DNA of 64,000 bases from DATBHM01 sp963772375 (GTDB lineage Bacteria > Actinomycetota > UBA4738 > JACQTL01): NCBI GenBank assembly GCA_963772375.1, contig CAVYXG010000001.1, positions 1,736,001 through 1,800,000 on the forward strand. The letters run 5' to 3'. Shown in pieces: positions 17,653 through 26,557 of the stretch. Every line of letters starts with the position of its first letter. The stretch's first letter is position 1. The notes under the pieces were generated by a model. That model was not told the DNA's origin. It ran no database searches and saw only the letters and a list, made by a program, of their open reading frames with translations. A program made the position numbers and the translations under genes.

Positions 17653-18837
17653 TCAGATCAGGAAGCTCCTCGGCGGCTCCTCCATCGTGAGGACCTCCCG
17701 GTCCACCCGGAAGTGGCGCAGGTCGTGTTCCGACCGGCCCTCGGTCGCGAGCTCCGCAGCGATGCGGCCGAACAGCGACGCGAACTTGAATCCGTGCGCC
17801 GCGCCGAGCAGGAGGATGACGTTCTGGCGTTCGGGCAACCGATCGATGACGAAGTCGCGATCCGGCGGCATCGTGTACGTGCACGTCCGCAGCGAGAGGA
17901 TCGGGCCGGCCGCCTCCGGGAGGTGGTCCTCCATGAAGGCCCGCACCCGACCCAGGGCCGCCGCGTCCGGCTCGGCGTCCAGCCCGGCACGTGTCGTCGG
18001 TTCGCCGCCGACGTCCTGGGCCGTCTTGGGCCCGGGCTCGCCGAACGCAGGGAAGCCGTAGAAGCTCGGGTCGTCCATCCAGATCCAGATGGGGAACCGC
18101 TCCGGCGAGAACCGTTCCGGGTCGGGAGTTCCGAAGTAGACCACCTGCTCCTTCGTGATCGTGAGCGGCAGCGGACGAACCCCCAGCATGCGCCGGACGT
18201 CGTTGGTCCAGGAATCCGCGGCGACGACGAGCGTCCGGCACGTGATCCGACCCGACGGGGTCTCGAGCTCGATCTCCCCGCCCCGCGCCTCGATCGCGGT
18301 GACGGGCGACCGTTCACGGAGGTCGGCCCCATGCAGGGCGGCCAGGCGCCGGTGCGCGGCGTTGCAGCGCGATGCGGCGCACAGGCCGGCGTCCGGCTGG
18401 AAGACGGCCCGGACGTCGTCGGTCAGCCTCCACTGCGACCACCTCGCCATGACCGTTCCCGCGTCGAGCTCCTCGAACGGAACACCGCACGCGCTCATGC
18501 TCTCCGTGTAGTCGCTCATGGGGATGGCGGCGTGCTCCGGCCACAGGTCCAGGCCCCCGGTCCGGACGACGAGCCGCTCGCCCGACTCGCGCTCGACCTC
18601 CTCCCACGCGCGGTAGGCGTGGGCCGTCATCTCGACGTACCACGGCGTGTGGTACGAGCGACGGATGATCCGCGAATGGTCCTCCGAGGCGCCGGTGGTG
18701 TGCCCGAGGTCGAACTGCTCGAGCGCGACGACCTCGCCGGGCGCCCGCCGGGACAGCCAGTACGCCGCGGCGCTCCCGATCGCGCCGAGCCCGAGCACGG
18801 CGTACGTGAACTCCGTCCGCGACGGCGCGGCCGTCAC
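17653..18837 (-). CDS. FAD-dependent monomeric sarcosine oxidase/N-methyltryptophan oxidase family
   Basis: The 394-residue protein begins with a Rossmann dinucleotide motif (VLGLGAIGSAAAYWLS), shows the MSOX/MTOX signature GASEDHSRIIRRSYH near residue 50, and ends with LGAAHGFKFASLFGRI. The segment CTYTMPPDRDFVIDRLP contains the Cys that in sarcosine oxidase binds the flavin covalently. It should oxidise a secondary amino acid such as sarcosine or a related N-methyl amine with oxygen. GTG at 18837 lies just after the stop of the (frame-restored) methyltransferase gene, so the two are one transcript. A demethylating oxidase beside a homocysteine methyltransferase suggests methylated-amine catabolism, by inference. 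Confidence 0.9.
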   Translation of the reverse strand: MTAAPSRTEFTYAVLGLGAIGSAAAYWLSRRAPGEVVALEQFDLGHTTGASEDHSRIIRRSYHTPWYVEMTAHAYRAWEEVERESGERLVVRTGGLDLWPEHAAIPMSDYTESMSACGVPFEELDAGTVMARWSQWRLTDDVRAVFQPDAGLCAASRCNAAHRRLAALHGADLRERSPVTAIEARGGEIELETPSGRITCRTLVVAADSWTNDVRRMLGVRPLPLTITKEQVVYFGTPDPERFSPERFPIWIWMDDPSFYGFPAFGEPGPKTAQDVGGEPTTRAGLDAEPDAAALGRVRAFMEDHLPEAAGPILSLRTCTYTMPPDRDFVIDRLPERQNVILLLGAAHGFKFASLFGRIAAELATEGRSEHDLRHFRVDREVLTMEEPPRSFLI

Positions 18838-18838
18838 C

Positions 18839-19832
18839 TCACGCCGACTCGGCCGTGTGCCGGTAGTACTCGAAGGCCGACATCGGGCGGTCGTAGTCGA
18901 TCCGCCACTCCCCCTCCTCGACCGGCAGCTTGCCGAGCGCCTGTGCCATGGCCTTCACGTGCGACGCGACCGACCCGCAGCAGGAACCGATGTAGTTCAC
19001 CCCCATGCGCACTGGCCTTGACCGCGAACGCCGCCATGGCCTGCCTCGGCAGCTGCAGCGGGTCGAGCGCGAAGGGGAACTCGGGGAGCGACGTGAAGTC
19101 CGGCGTCTCCGGACCGGTTCGGTACCCCACCGGCTGGCAGGCGACGAACCCGGGCACGGCGCGGCGCACCTCCTCCATCAGTGGCAGCGTCTGCTCCGGG
19201 CCCCGCAGGCAGTTGATCCCCACGACGTGCGCGCCCGCGTCCGCGAGCTTCCTCGCGCACTCTTCCGGAGGATCGCCCTCGTACGATGTGGCATCCCGCT
19301 CGAAGGACATCGTGACCACGACCGGGAGCCCCGTCGGCAACGCCCGCTCCACGGCGATCAGCGCCTCCCCCAGCCACGTGAACGTCTCGGCCACGACGAG
19401 ATCGATGCCGGCGGCCATCTGGACCTCGAGCTGGCGGTCGAACAGCGACCGCACGTGGTCCGCGGACTTCGCATCCGAGGGCTCGTAGGCCCAGGTCAGG
19501 CTGAGGTTTCCCGCCACGAGCGCGTCGCCCTCGGCGGCGACCTCCCTCGCCACCGTCACGGCCGCCCGGTTGATGTCGTCCACCTTGCCGGCCAGCCCGA
19601 CCGTCGCCAGCTTGTCCTCGCTGGCGTAGAACGTCAGGGCCTGCAGCACCTCGGCGCCGGCCCGCATGAACTCCCGGTGCAGCTGCGCCAGCGCATCGGG
19701 GTTCGTGATGCTGACCTCCGGGGTGAAGGGGCCGGCCCGCACGTATCCACGGCGTTCCAGCTCGAGGAGGTATCCACCGTCGCCGAGGACGGGCCCCTCG
19801 GCCAAGCGTTCCAGCAGACCCTTCACAGCCAC
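18839..19832 (-). pseudogene. Homocysteine S-methyltransferase, frameshifted before catalytic Cys-Cys
   Basis: From GTG at 19832 the frame encodes a homocysteine S-methyltransferase (GLLERLAEGPVLGDGGYLLE, the first zinc-ligand region GINCLRGPEQ) but after AVKASAHGG it leaves the family. One base less in the C5 run at 19000-19004 (G5 on the coding strand) restores HGVNYIGSCCGSVASHV, which holds the two zinc-binding Cys, and then runs to a stop at 18839, one base before the oxidase start. As written, the frame ends at 18834 without the metal site, so the product would be inactive. The enzyme normally moves a methyl group from betaine, S-methylmethionine or a similar donor to homocysteine. A sequencing insertion in the homopolymer is the simplest explanation; a real mutation is possible. 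Confidence 0.8.
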
Positions 19833-19914
19833 TCCCTTCAGCGCGTCGGTGCCAGGGCGGGCCCGGGCCGTGGGTGCGGTCGCGCGGGCCGGGACGGGGC
19901 TCGGTCTGCCGTCA

Positions 19915-20727
19915 TCATCTCGGCGGCTCCGGCGTGCGTCGTCCGGGAAGCGGCATCTCCCGGAGCTCGCGGACGTACGCGACGCACTCGGCCACGGCCG
20001 CGTCGAGCAGCCGGTGTCCCTTCTCCGCGGTGGCGAGGGTCGGGCTGCCCTGGACGCCGGTCCGGGAGAACGACGACCACCACGGCATGATCTTCAGCGA
20101 GCCGTCCGACCAGTCGAACCACGCGTGGTCGGTGGCCGGGTAGGACTGCTCGTCGACGGCCTTCGCCATGTCGACGGCTTCGGGGTCGATGGCCAGGTAG
20201 ATGGACGTCTCGAGCTCGCAGGCGTGGGCCATGCCGCCGGGTTCGGACTCCCGGAGGTCCTCGATCGCCGCGAGGCCCTCCGGGCTGGTCAGGTAGAACG
20301 CCGCCGCCGAGATCACCTCCGGGTGCTCCACCGCGACCAGGCGGGCCGCCATCTCGGTGGGGTTCTGATTGGAGCCGTGGCCGTTCAGGTACAGGATGCG
20401 CCGGAACCCGTGCCTGGCCAGCGACGTGCCGACGTCGACGAGGTATCGGGTGAACGTGTCCCAGCCGATCGTGATCGGGCCCGGAAAGTCCATGTGGTGC
20501 GGCGAGTAGCCGTGGGGGACGGCCGGCAGCAGCACGGTCTCGTCCGGAGCCTCGGCGGCGGCCCGGCGACAGATCTCCTCGACGATGCGGAGGTCGGCGT
20601 CGATCGGCAGGTGGTGGCCGTGGTCCTCGAGCGTGGCCACCGGGATCAGGCACACCCGGTCCTCGCCCGCCACCTCGGCCACCTCGGGCCAGGTGAGGCG
20701 CCCGTACTCGAGCGGCGCAGTCCTCAC
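19915..20727 (-). CDS. Creatininase-family amidohydrolase
   Basis: I placed the start at GTG 20727, overlapping the upstream stop by 4 bases; the product is 270 residues. Metal-ligand motifs of the family are present: LEDHGHHLPIDADL (Glu, His, Asp), LNGHGSNQNP and the Glu in HACELETSIYLA. The fold hydrolyses cyclic amides such as creatinine; other members act on formamidopyrimidines or mycofactocin precursors, so creatinine is not certain. It belongs to the minus-strand operon starting at 23230. An 82-base gap separates it from the methyltransferase gene. Confidence 0.88.
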   Translation of the reverse strand: MRTAPLEYGRLTWPEVAEVAGEDRVCLIPVATLEDHGHHLPIDADLRIVEEICRRAAAEAPDETVLLPAVPHGYSPHHMDFPGPITIGWDTFTRYLVDVGTSLARHGFRRILYLNGHGSNQNPTEMAARLVAVEHPEVISAAAFYLTSPEGLAAIEDLRESEPGGMAHACELETSIYLAIDPEAVDMAKAVDEQSYPATDHAWFDWSDGSLKIMPWWSSFSRTGVQGSPTLATAEKGHRLLDAAVAECVAYVRELREMPLPGRRTPEPPR

Positions 20728-21788
20728 GCCCCGAACTCCTTCGTCAGGTCGACCTCCTCGAACGGCGCCGTGCACGGCGTGCCGCTCCGCACCCACAGGC
20801 GTCGGTGGGCAGGGTCGCACGCCATGGCGAAGATCACCGCCTCCGGCTCGTCGCCGTCGCGTTCGACCGGGTGGCGGCAGACGTGCTCAGGGTCGCCGCG
20901 GTGGATCGCCAGGGCTTCCCGGACGTCCTCCGGGCCTTCGAACCGCCGCCGGGCCACCTCCTCCTCCAGGGCCGCGAACCGTCCGCGGCTGGCCTTGCCG
21001 GCCCGCGACCGCGCGGCCAGGTGTTCGTCCAGGTAGTGGTTGGTGTGGCAGTCGCCGCGGACGACCGCGTGGCCGGTGGCGCTCGTCTCCACGGTCATGT
21101 GCTCGCCGTTCGCGAAGGCGAACATGTGCGCGTAGCCGCCGGCCCGCCCCGGCGGCGTGGCCAGCGCGACGGCGTCGTCGGGATCGCTCGCCTGGAGACC
21201 CGACCGGGACACCACCACGCGGGGTGTGCCGAGCCCGTCGTCGCTCGCCGTGAGCGACATGATCGACTGGGCGACGCCCGCTTCGTTGATGCCCACGGCC
21301 GGCAGGCAGCTCGCCACCGTCGGCGACGCGAACGCGGGCCCGTCGTCGGGCACCGCGACCACGACGGCGCTGGTGGCGGTGTCGGCCGCGAGCCACTGTT
21401 CGTCGTGTCCGAGCCACGTCCGGTCGTCCCGGTGCACGGCGAACGCGCTGCACCGGCTGGGCGCCGCCGCACGGGCCGGTTCGACCAGCCGCTCGAGCTC
21501 CTCGAACGCGTTCGCGGCGAAGGCCTCCCACCACGGCGCGCGGGCGCCTTCGGCCATGCCCTCGATCTCGGCGACCAGCCCGGGATGGGATGCCCTCGCC
21601 GCCTCCAGATACGGGCCGAGCAGGGCGGGGAGCTCGTCGACCGTCCGGCCGCGGGCGCCCAGCCACGCGGCGGTCCCGGCGAGGCTCAGATGGATCCGGC
21701 CGGCCAGCGCCTCGCCGACGGCCCGGCCCCGCTCCCGGGCGCCCCCGCGGACCCGCACGACCGGCAACCCTCCGACGACCTCGGTCAT
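20724..21788 (-). CDS. C45-type autoproteolytic acyltransferase/hydrolase
   Basis: The 354-residue protein resembles acyl-CoA:6-aminopenicillanate acyltransferase-like (peptidase C45) Ntn hydrolases. The N-terminal pro-part (RVRGGARERGRAVGEALAG) is followed by PSRCSAFAVHRDDRTWLGHDEQW near residues 110-135; the Cys in RCSAF is the expected autocleavage point and nucleophile. AVGINEAGVAQSIMSL and RGDCHTNHYLD are further family landmarks. These enzymes hydrolyse or transfer N-acyl groups. It overlaps both neighbours by 4 bases, so it is co-translated with the M20 peptidase and the creatininase-family enzyme, consistent with stepwise breakdown of an N-acylated or cyclic amino-acid derivative (inference). 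Confidence 0.85.
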   Translation of the reverse strand: MTEVVGGLPVVRVRGGARERGRAVGEALAGRIHLSLAGTAAWLGARGRTVDELPALLGPYLEAARASHPGLVAEIEGMAEGARAPWWEAFAANAFEELERLVEPARAAAPSRCSAFAVHRDDRTWLGHDEQWLAADTATSAVVVAVPDDGPAFASPTVASCLPAVGINEAGVAQSIMSLTASDDGLGTPRVVVSRSGLQASDPDDAVALATPPGRAGGYAHMFAFANGEHMTVETSATGHAVVRGDCHTNHYLDEHLAARSRAGKASRGRFAALEEEVARRRFEGPEDVREALAIHRGDPEHVCRHPVERDGDEPEAVIFAMACDPAHRRLWVRSGTPCTAPFEEVDLTKEFGA

Positions 21789-23230
21789 CGCTCGCCCTCC
21801 GCGTAGGCCAGCAGGAACTCCGCCACCCCCACGATGTGCTGCCGCAGCCCGTCGACCGAGGCGAACTCGTCCGGCCCGTGCGCCCCGCCCGAGTACCCCA
21901 GCCCGCCCGAGGCCCACGGCAGGCCCATGATCCGGTCGAACACGTAGAACGGCGCGCACCATGGCGCGAGCGGGTACGGCACCGGGCGCGCGCCGAGCGC
22001 CCCGTACGACCGCCGGAACGCGTCCGCGACCGGCGAGACCGGCGGCGCCTTGGCCCAGGGATACTCGTCGGTCACGCGCACGTCGACGTGGGCGAGGTCC
22101 TGCGACTCGAGGCGCCGGCGGATGGCCGCCACGACGTCGTCCGCGTCCAGGCCCGGCACGAGCCGCACGTCCAGGTTGGCCCGGGCCGTATCCGGGATGA
22201 TCGTCTTGCTGGCCGGGCCCGTGTACCCCGACGCGATGCCGGACACGTTCATGGTCGGGCGGAACAGCAGCGCCTCGAGCATCCGTTCCTTGTCCGCGGT
22301 GAACTTGAACCGCGCCGCACCGCTCTCCCGCAGGTGTTCCTCGGGGTCCCAGGTCTCGGCCAGCTCGGCGATCAGGGCGCGGTCGTCGTCGTTCGGGCCG
22401 GGCAGGCCGTCGGTGAGCTCGGGGACCAGCAGCTCCTCGCCCGGCCCGACCAGCGCCCCCAGCGCGTGGACCAGCGCCCAGGCGGGCGAGGCGATCCACG
22501 CCGCCTCGCTGGAGTGCAGCGGCTTGTCCGGCCCGCCCCACGCGCCGGACCGCGCGGACACCTCCAGGCCCAGCAGGCCCTTGCACCCGAGGATCAGGTC
22601 GGCCCGTCCGCCCTCGGGATCTCCGCACAGGTCGAAGTCGACGCCGGCGTCCGCGCGCAGATCATCGCGCCGCGCGGTGACGACGGCCGGCAGGTTCGGG
22701 CTCCCCAGCTCCTCCTCGCCCTCGACGACGAACTTGATCCCCACGGGCACCCCGCCCGTGGCCCGCAGCGCGTCGAGCGCGCAGAAGAACGACGACAGCG
22801 AGCCTTTGGAGTTCGCGATGCCCCGCCCGACGACGGCCGGCCCGGCGCCGTCGAGCTCCCGGATCTCCATGGCGAACGGCGGCGACGACCACGTGTCCTC
22901 CTCGGCCGGCTGCACGTCGTACATGCCGTACCGCAGGAGCGTGGGCGCGCCGGGCGGCCCGGGGATCTCGCCCAGGACCACGGGGTGCCCGGGCGTCTCG
23001 ACCAGCTCGGTCCGGCCCCCGGCGTCCTCGATCAGCCCGAGCACCGCATCCGCGGTCTGCCGGACGCCCTCCCCCGTCGCGCTGACGGAGGGCGTGCGGC
23101 AGAGCTCCCGGATTCGTTCGAGGTAGCCGGGAAACCGGTCCGCCACGACGTCGGCCACGGCGGACCGGTCTCGGCCGCGATCAGGGGCAGGAACCGACAC
23201 CGCGGGCGAGTATGGCGCGTTCGGCGCCAT
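21785..23230 (-). CDS. M20-family metallopeptidase with altered metal ligands
   Basis: The 481-residue product (ATG 23230) has the M20 dipeptidase/ArgE layout: catalytic domain, dimerisation lid from about residue 190 to 320, and C-terminal GAHGPDEFASVDGL with a metal His. EGEEELGSPNLP carries the general-base Glu. However, the usual GHYDVQP is YGMYDVQP, with Met in place of the first metal His, and the usual GRGASDDKG is GRGIANSKG, replacing the bridging Asp. It is therefore either a subfamily with a different metal site or a non-peptidase. It heads the minus-strand operon and overlaps the C45 gene by 4 bases. The open frame continues upstream to 23443, but that part is unlike the family. 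Confidence 0.82.
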   Translation of the reverse strand: MAPNAPYSPAVSVPAPDRGRDRSAVADVVADRFPGYLERIRELCRTPSVSATGEGVRQTADAVLGLIEDAGGRTELVETPGHPVVLGEIPGPPGAPTLLRYGMYDVQPAEEDTWSSPPFAMEIRELDGAGPAVVGRGIANSKGSLSSFFCALDALRATGGVPVGIKFVVEGEEELGSPNLPAVVTARRDDLRADAGVDFDLCGDPEGGRADLILGCKGLLGLEVSARSGAWGGPDKPLHSSEAAWIASPAWALVHALGALVGPGEELLVPELTDGLPGPNDDDRALIAELAETWDPEEHLRESGAARFKFTADKERMLEALLFRPTMNVSGIASGYTGPASKTIIPDTARANLDVRLVPGLDADDVVAAIRRRLESQDLAHVDVRVTDEYPWAKAPPVSPVADAFRRSYGALGARPVPYPLAPWCAPFYVFDRIMGLPWASGGLGYSGGAHGPDEFASVDGLRQHIVGVAEFLLAYAEGER

Positions 23231-23319
23231 GTGCCGAATGTCCGACCCGTCGCATCCCCGCCCGGCCCTTGGCCGAAGCGTCGGCGGCTGCGGGACCCGG
23301 CTTCGGCACAAGGGGCCAC

Positions 23320-23333
23320 TAGGATGCGGGGTC
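23320..23333 (+). promoter_or_regulatory. -10 hexamer TAGGAT placed for leaderless start
   Basis: TAGGAT at 23320-23325 lies 8 bases before GTG 23334. It lies in the gap divergent from the M20 gene. No Shine-Dalgarno is present. Confidence 0.5.
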
Positions 23334-24590
23334 GTGGAGGAGTTCTCCAAGGAGGAGCTCGCCGAGCGGTCGGGCGTCCCGGTCGAGTTCCTCGACCGGC
23401 TCATTGGACTCGGGCTCCTCTCCACGGGCGACGGCTTGTCCAAAGGAGACGTCCGGAGGGTTCGTCTGTTCCGCGGCCTGGCGGATGGCGGAGTGCCCCT
23501 GGAATCCGTCGGGTCGGCCGTCGCGAGTGGAGCGTTTTCCTTCTCGTTCTTCGACGTCCCCTATTGGGGCCGGTTCGGCGGACTCACCTCGACGACGTAC
23601 CGGGAGCTGAGCTCCGAGACCGGCCTCGACCTGGAGCTCCTGCGCTCCCTCCGCGAGTCGATGGGCTATGCCCGGCCCCAGGCCGACGACCCGGTGCGGG
23701 AGGACGAGCTCGAGGCACTCCCGCTCCTCGGGGCGCTGATCGGCATGGGGGTGGATTCCGCTGCGCTCGAGCGACACGTCCGGACCTGGGGCGACAGCCT
23801 TCGCCGGATCGCCGATGCCGACAGCTCGTTCTACCGCACGCAGGTCCAGGATCCGCTCCTCGCCCGGGGGCTCACCTGGTCGGACACGGTCCGGTCGGCA
23901 AGCGAGATCTCGGAGGTGATGGTTCCGCTCCTCGACCCCGCGCTGCTCGCCGTTTACCACGCGCAGTCGGAGCACACCTGGATGTCGAACATCGTGGAGG
24001 CGGTCGAGGCCACCCTCGAGCAAGCCGACCTGTACCGGAGCGACGGCCGCGCCCCGGCGATGTGCTTTCTCGACCTGAGCGGCTTCACCCGGCTCACCGA
24101 GGAGCGGGGGGACGAGGCCGCGGCCCAGATGGCCGCCACGCTGGGGAAGCTGGTGCAGACCGGCTCGCACGGAAGAGGCGGCCAGCCCGTCAAGTGGCTG
24201 GGCGACGGCGTGATGGTGCACTTCGCCGACCCTGCGTCCGCCGTGCGATTCGCCCTGGAGATGCGCGACGACATCCCGGCCGCCGGGCTCCCCCTCCCGC
24301 ATGTCGGGATCGCCGCGGGGCCGCTGATCTTCCAGGACGGGGACTACTACGGCCGGACGGTGAACGTGGCGGCGCGTATCGCAGCCCACGCGACCGCGGG
24401 ACAGGTCCTCACGAGCGAGGACGTCGTTCGGGTGACGACGGATCCCCTGGTGGAGTTCGCGGACGTGGGCCCTGTGGAGCTGAAGGGGTCTCGGCTCCAT
24501 GCGACTGGTCGAGGCCCGCCGCCGCGCCTGACCCGGGCGCACCCGATGTGTTCCAATCCGGCGGCCCAGGGAGGAAGGAGGCGCGCATGA
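23334..24590 (+). CDS. MerR-like HTH fused to class III cyclase domain (3' end frameshifted)
   Basis: Starting at GTG 23334 the protein has a MerR-like winged helix (LAERSGVPVEFLDRLIGLGLL), a linking helical region, and a class III nucleotidyl-cyclase domain: metal Asp in MCFLDLSGFTRL, the KWLGDGVMVHF motif with the substrate Lys and second Asp, and VNVAARIAAHA with the Asn and Arg. It may make cAMP/cGMP or bind a nucleotide. The end is odd: after PVELKG the frame drifts, whereas adding a base near 24487 and another near 24502 gives GVSAP then MRLVEARRRA and a stop at 24531. As written the frame runs to 24590 and overlaps the next start. Two missing bases are likely. Confidence 0.75.
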   Translation: MEEFSKEELAERSGVPVEFLDRLIGLGLLSTGDGLSKGDVRRVRLFRGLADGGVPLESVGSAVASGAFSFSFFDVPYWGRFGGLTSTTYRELSSETGLDLELLRSLRESMGYARPQADDPVREDELEALPLLGALIGMGVDSAALERHVRTWGDSLRRIADADSSFYRTQVQDPLLARGLTWSDTVRSASEISEVMVPLLDPALLAVYHAQSEHTWMSNIVEAVEATLEQADLYRSDGRAPAMCFLDLSGFTRLTEERGDEAAAQMAATLGKLVQTGSHGRGGQPVKWLGDGVMVHFADPASAVRFALEMRDDIPAAGLPLPHVGIAAGPLIFQDGDYYGRTVNVAARIAAHATAGQVLTSEDVVRVTTDPLVEFADVGPVELKGSRLHATGRGPPPRLTRAHPMCSNPAAQGGRRRA

Positions 24591-25270
24591 GGCTCGGGAT
24601 CGCGAGGCGGCTGGAGCGGTTCGCCTGGATCTGTCTGGTGCTGGTCCTTTCGGGGGGGACCGCCTACGCGCTCGACGGGAAGAACACGGTGTTCACCGAC
24701 GACATCGTGAACGGCGCGGTGCACTCGGCGGACATCGGCGACGGGCAGGTGCGGAGCATCGACGTCGCCGACGACTCGACGCCGTTCGCGCTCAAGGGGA
24801 TCGACGTGAAGAACGACTCGCTGACCGGCGCGGACATCAAGGAGTCGACGCTCGGCCCTGTCCCGGATGCGATCTCGGCCATGGTGGGCGGGATCGGGCG
24901 ATCGACGTCACTGAACGGATGCAATCCCGACGACGCGACCCTCGTCACCTGCGCGACGGTTTCTATGACGCTCCCCGCGCCCTCGCGCGTGCTCCTGATC
25001 GGTCGTGTCCGGGCGATCGCCGACAACAACCAGACCCAGGGCTACGGCTCCTGCGACCTGGGGACGAACTTCTCCGGGCCGATCACCGGCTCCTCGGTCG
25101 AGATCTACACGAACCAGAACACCCTGCAGCAGGTTCCCCTGATGACCGTGACGCCGGTGATCGGCCCCGACACGGTGTCGTTCGGCATCGACTGCAACCA
25201 GGAGGCCATCGCCGGCGGGATCCGCTACGACTTCATCTCGCTCGAGGCCGTCGCGCTGTCGAACGACTGA
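24587..25270 (+). CDS. Secreted protein with DI-x-NG repeat region
   Basis: The ATG at 24587 follows GGAGGAAGGAGG. The 227-residue protein has a signal peptide (ICLVLVLSGGTAYA, cleavage near residue 29). Residues 32-85 contain repeats of the kind DIVNGAVHSADIGDGQV and GIDVKNDSLTGADIKES, a turn-rich pattern seen in many actinobacterial exported proteins of unknown role. The C-terminal half has two Cys pairs (GCNPDDATLVTC; GSCDLG with IDCNQ) and alternating beta-strands. No enzyme motif is seen. It sits directly after the cyclase gene. Confidence 0.75.
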   Translation: MRLGIARRLERFAWICLVLVLSGGTAYALDGKNTVFTDDIVNGAVHSADIGDGQVRSIDVADDSTPFALKGIDVKNDSLTGADIKESTLGPVPDAISAMVGGIGRSTSLNGCNPDDATLVTCATVSMTLPAPSRVLLIGRVRAIADNNQTQGYGSCDLGTNFSGPITGSSVEIYTNQNTLQQVPLMTVTPVIGPDTVSFGIDCNQEAIAGGIRYDFISLEAVALSND

Positions 25271-25274
25271 TGGT

Positions 25275-25290
25275 GGCCCGGCGTCGGGCC
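25275..25290 (+). terminator. GC hairpin after the secreted-protein gene
   Basis: GGCCCG-GCGT-CGGGCC forms a perfect 6-bp stem five bases after the stop at 25270. No T-tract follows, as is common in GC-rich actinobacteria. Confidence 0.4.
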
Positions 25291-25296
25291 GCTCGA

Positions 25297-25309
25297 TAGA
25301 CTCGCGCGC
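25297..25309 (+). promoter_or_regulatory. -10 hexamer TAGACT placed for leaderless start
   Basis: TAGACT at 25297-25302 lies 7 bases before ATG 25310. This supports the ATG as the true start of the broken cyclase gene. Confidence 0.5.
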
Positions 25310-26540
25310 ATGGCCGGACCGACCCGTGGGTGGAGACGGTTCCTCGAGCCGGTCCTGTCGATCGGCTCGTACCCGGGCGAGTCGGTGGGCCGCTGGAGCG
25401 GCCGGCGGGTCATGATCGTGGCCAGGGGCCGGTGCTCGCGATTCCGGCGGGGTTCGACAGCCTCAACCGGGACTACACGTGGGACGCCGTCATCACGTTC
25501 GCGGTGATCGCCGCGGCACCGGTGATCCTGCTCAGGATCAAGCTCCGCCCGCACCGGTTCGTCCTGTTCGTGAACCTGCTGTTCGTGCTCGTGTTCGGGG
25601 TGCAGCTGTCAGAGGCGGCGATGTTCGGGGGGCTGTGGCCGTCCGGTCTCTCGGTGATCTACGGGTTGATCGTCGCCCTGGGGGCGATGGTGGCGATGAG
25701 CCTCCGGGCGGCGCTGTTGTGGTTCGTCGCGTTCGTGGGGTCCGTGGGGTTCGCCGTGGCGGTTCCCCACTTCGTCGACCCGATCTACGAGCGGGCGGAT
25801 CCCACGCCGCTCGCGGCGTTCACCATCGTGGTGACCGGTGTGGTCGCCCTGGCGGTCGTGGCCTACTTCGTCCGGCAGCGGGACCGGTTCCAGGAGCAGT
25901 CGGACGATCTCCTGCGAAACACCCTGCCCGACGAGATCGCCGAGCGGCTGAAGGCTCCAGCGGGACGATCGCGGACGACTTTTCCGAGGCGTCGGTGCTG
26001 TTCGCCGACCTCGCGGGGTTCACGCCGTTGTCCGCTTCGATGGCGCCGGCCGCGGTGGTCGAGCTCCTCGACGAGGTGTTCCGGATCGTCGACGGGTTCG
26101 TGGCCGAGCTCGGGCTCGAGAAGATCAAGACGGTCGGCGACGAGTACATGGCCGCGGCGGGGGTGCCAAGGCCGCGGCCCGATCACGCCGTGGCGGCAGC
26201 CGAGCTGGCGCTGCGGATCCGCGACCACTTCGGCGCCAACGACATGCGCGGGCGGCGGTTGACGTTCCGGATCGGCATCAACTCCGGCCCGGTCACGGCC
26301 GGCGTGATCGGGACCCACCGGTTCGCCTACGACCTGTGGGGCGACACGGTCAACGCCGCGAGCCGCATGGAGTCGAGCGGGGTCCCGGGGGCGATCCAGA
26401 TCAGTGCGCGACCCACGCGCTGATCGCCGGGGCGTTCGTCTGTGACCTGCGCGGCGTGACAACGGTCAAGGGCAAGGGGGAGATGGAGACATTCCCGCTG
26501 ATCGGGCGGCGGTCGGGACGTCCCGGCCGCGATCCGCTGA
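25310..26540 (+). pseudogene. Membrane class III adenylate cyclase, three frameshifts
   Basis: Homology to a membrane adenylate cyclase runs through three frames in turn. Frame one gives MAGPTRGWRRFLEPV to about 25420. Frame two then gives AIPAGFDSLNRDYTWDAV and about five membrane helices to 25955. Frame three gives SVLFADLAGFTPLSA with the first metal Asp, IKTVGDEYMAAAG with the Lys and second Asp, and LWGDTVNAASRMES with the substrate Asp/Thr, Asn and Arg. The first frame resumes near 26407 with THALIAGAFVCDLRGV. Each switch fits one missing base (near 25422, 25955 and 26407). The catalytic residues are canonical, so a corrected gene would encode an active cyclase. The 3' end is uncertain; the last frame runs on into the antisense of the toxin gene. 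Confidence 0.75.
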
Positions 26541-26557
26541 ATCCGAGGACTGGACGC

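Noticed and set aside
18839..19832. Programmed frameshift in the methyltransferase
   Set aside because: The break is a plain five-base homopolymer with no stimulatory structure, and similar indels occur at unrelated sites.
17653..23230. Complete creatinine-to-glycine pathway
   Set aside because: A creatinase (M24 type) is missing and the creatininase family has other activities, so the pathway claim is not supported.
21590..24580. Very long plus-strand frame opposite the M20 and C45 genes
   Set aside because: It is the reverse-strand shadow of those genes; only its 3' end (from 24587) is a real gene.
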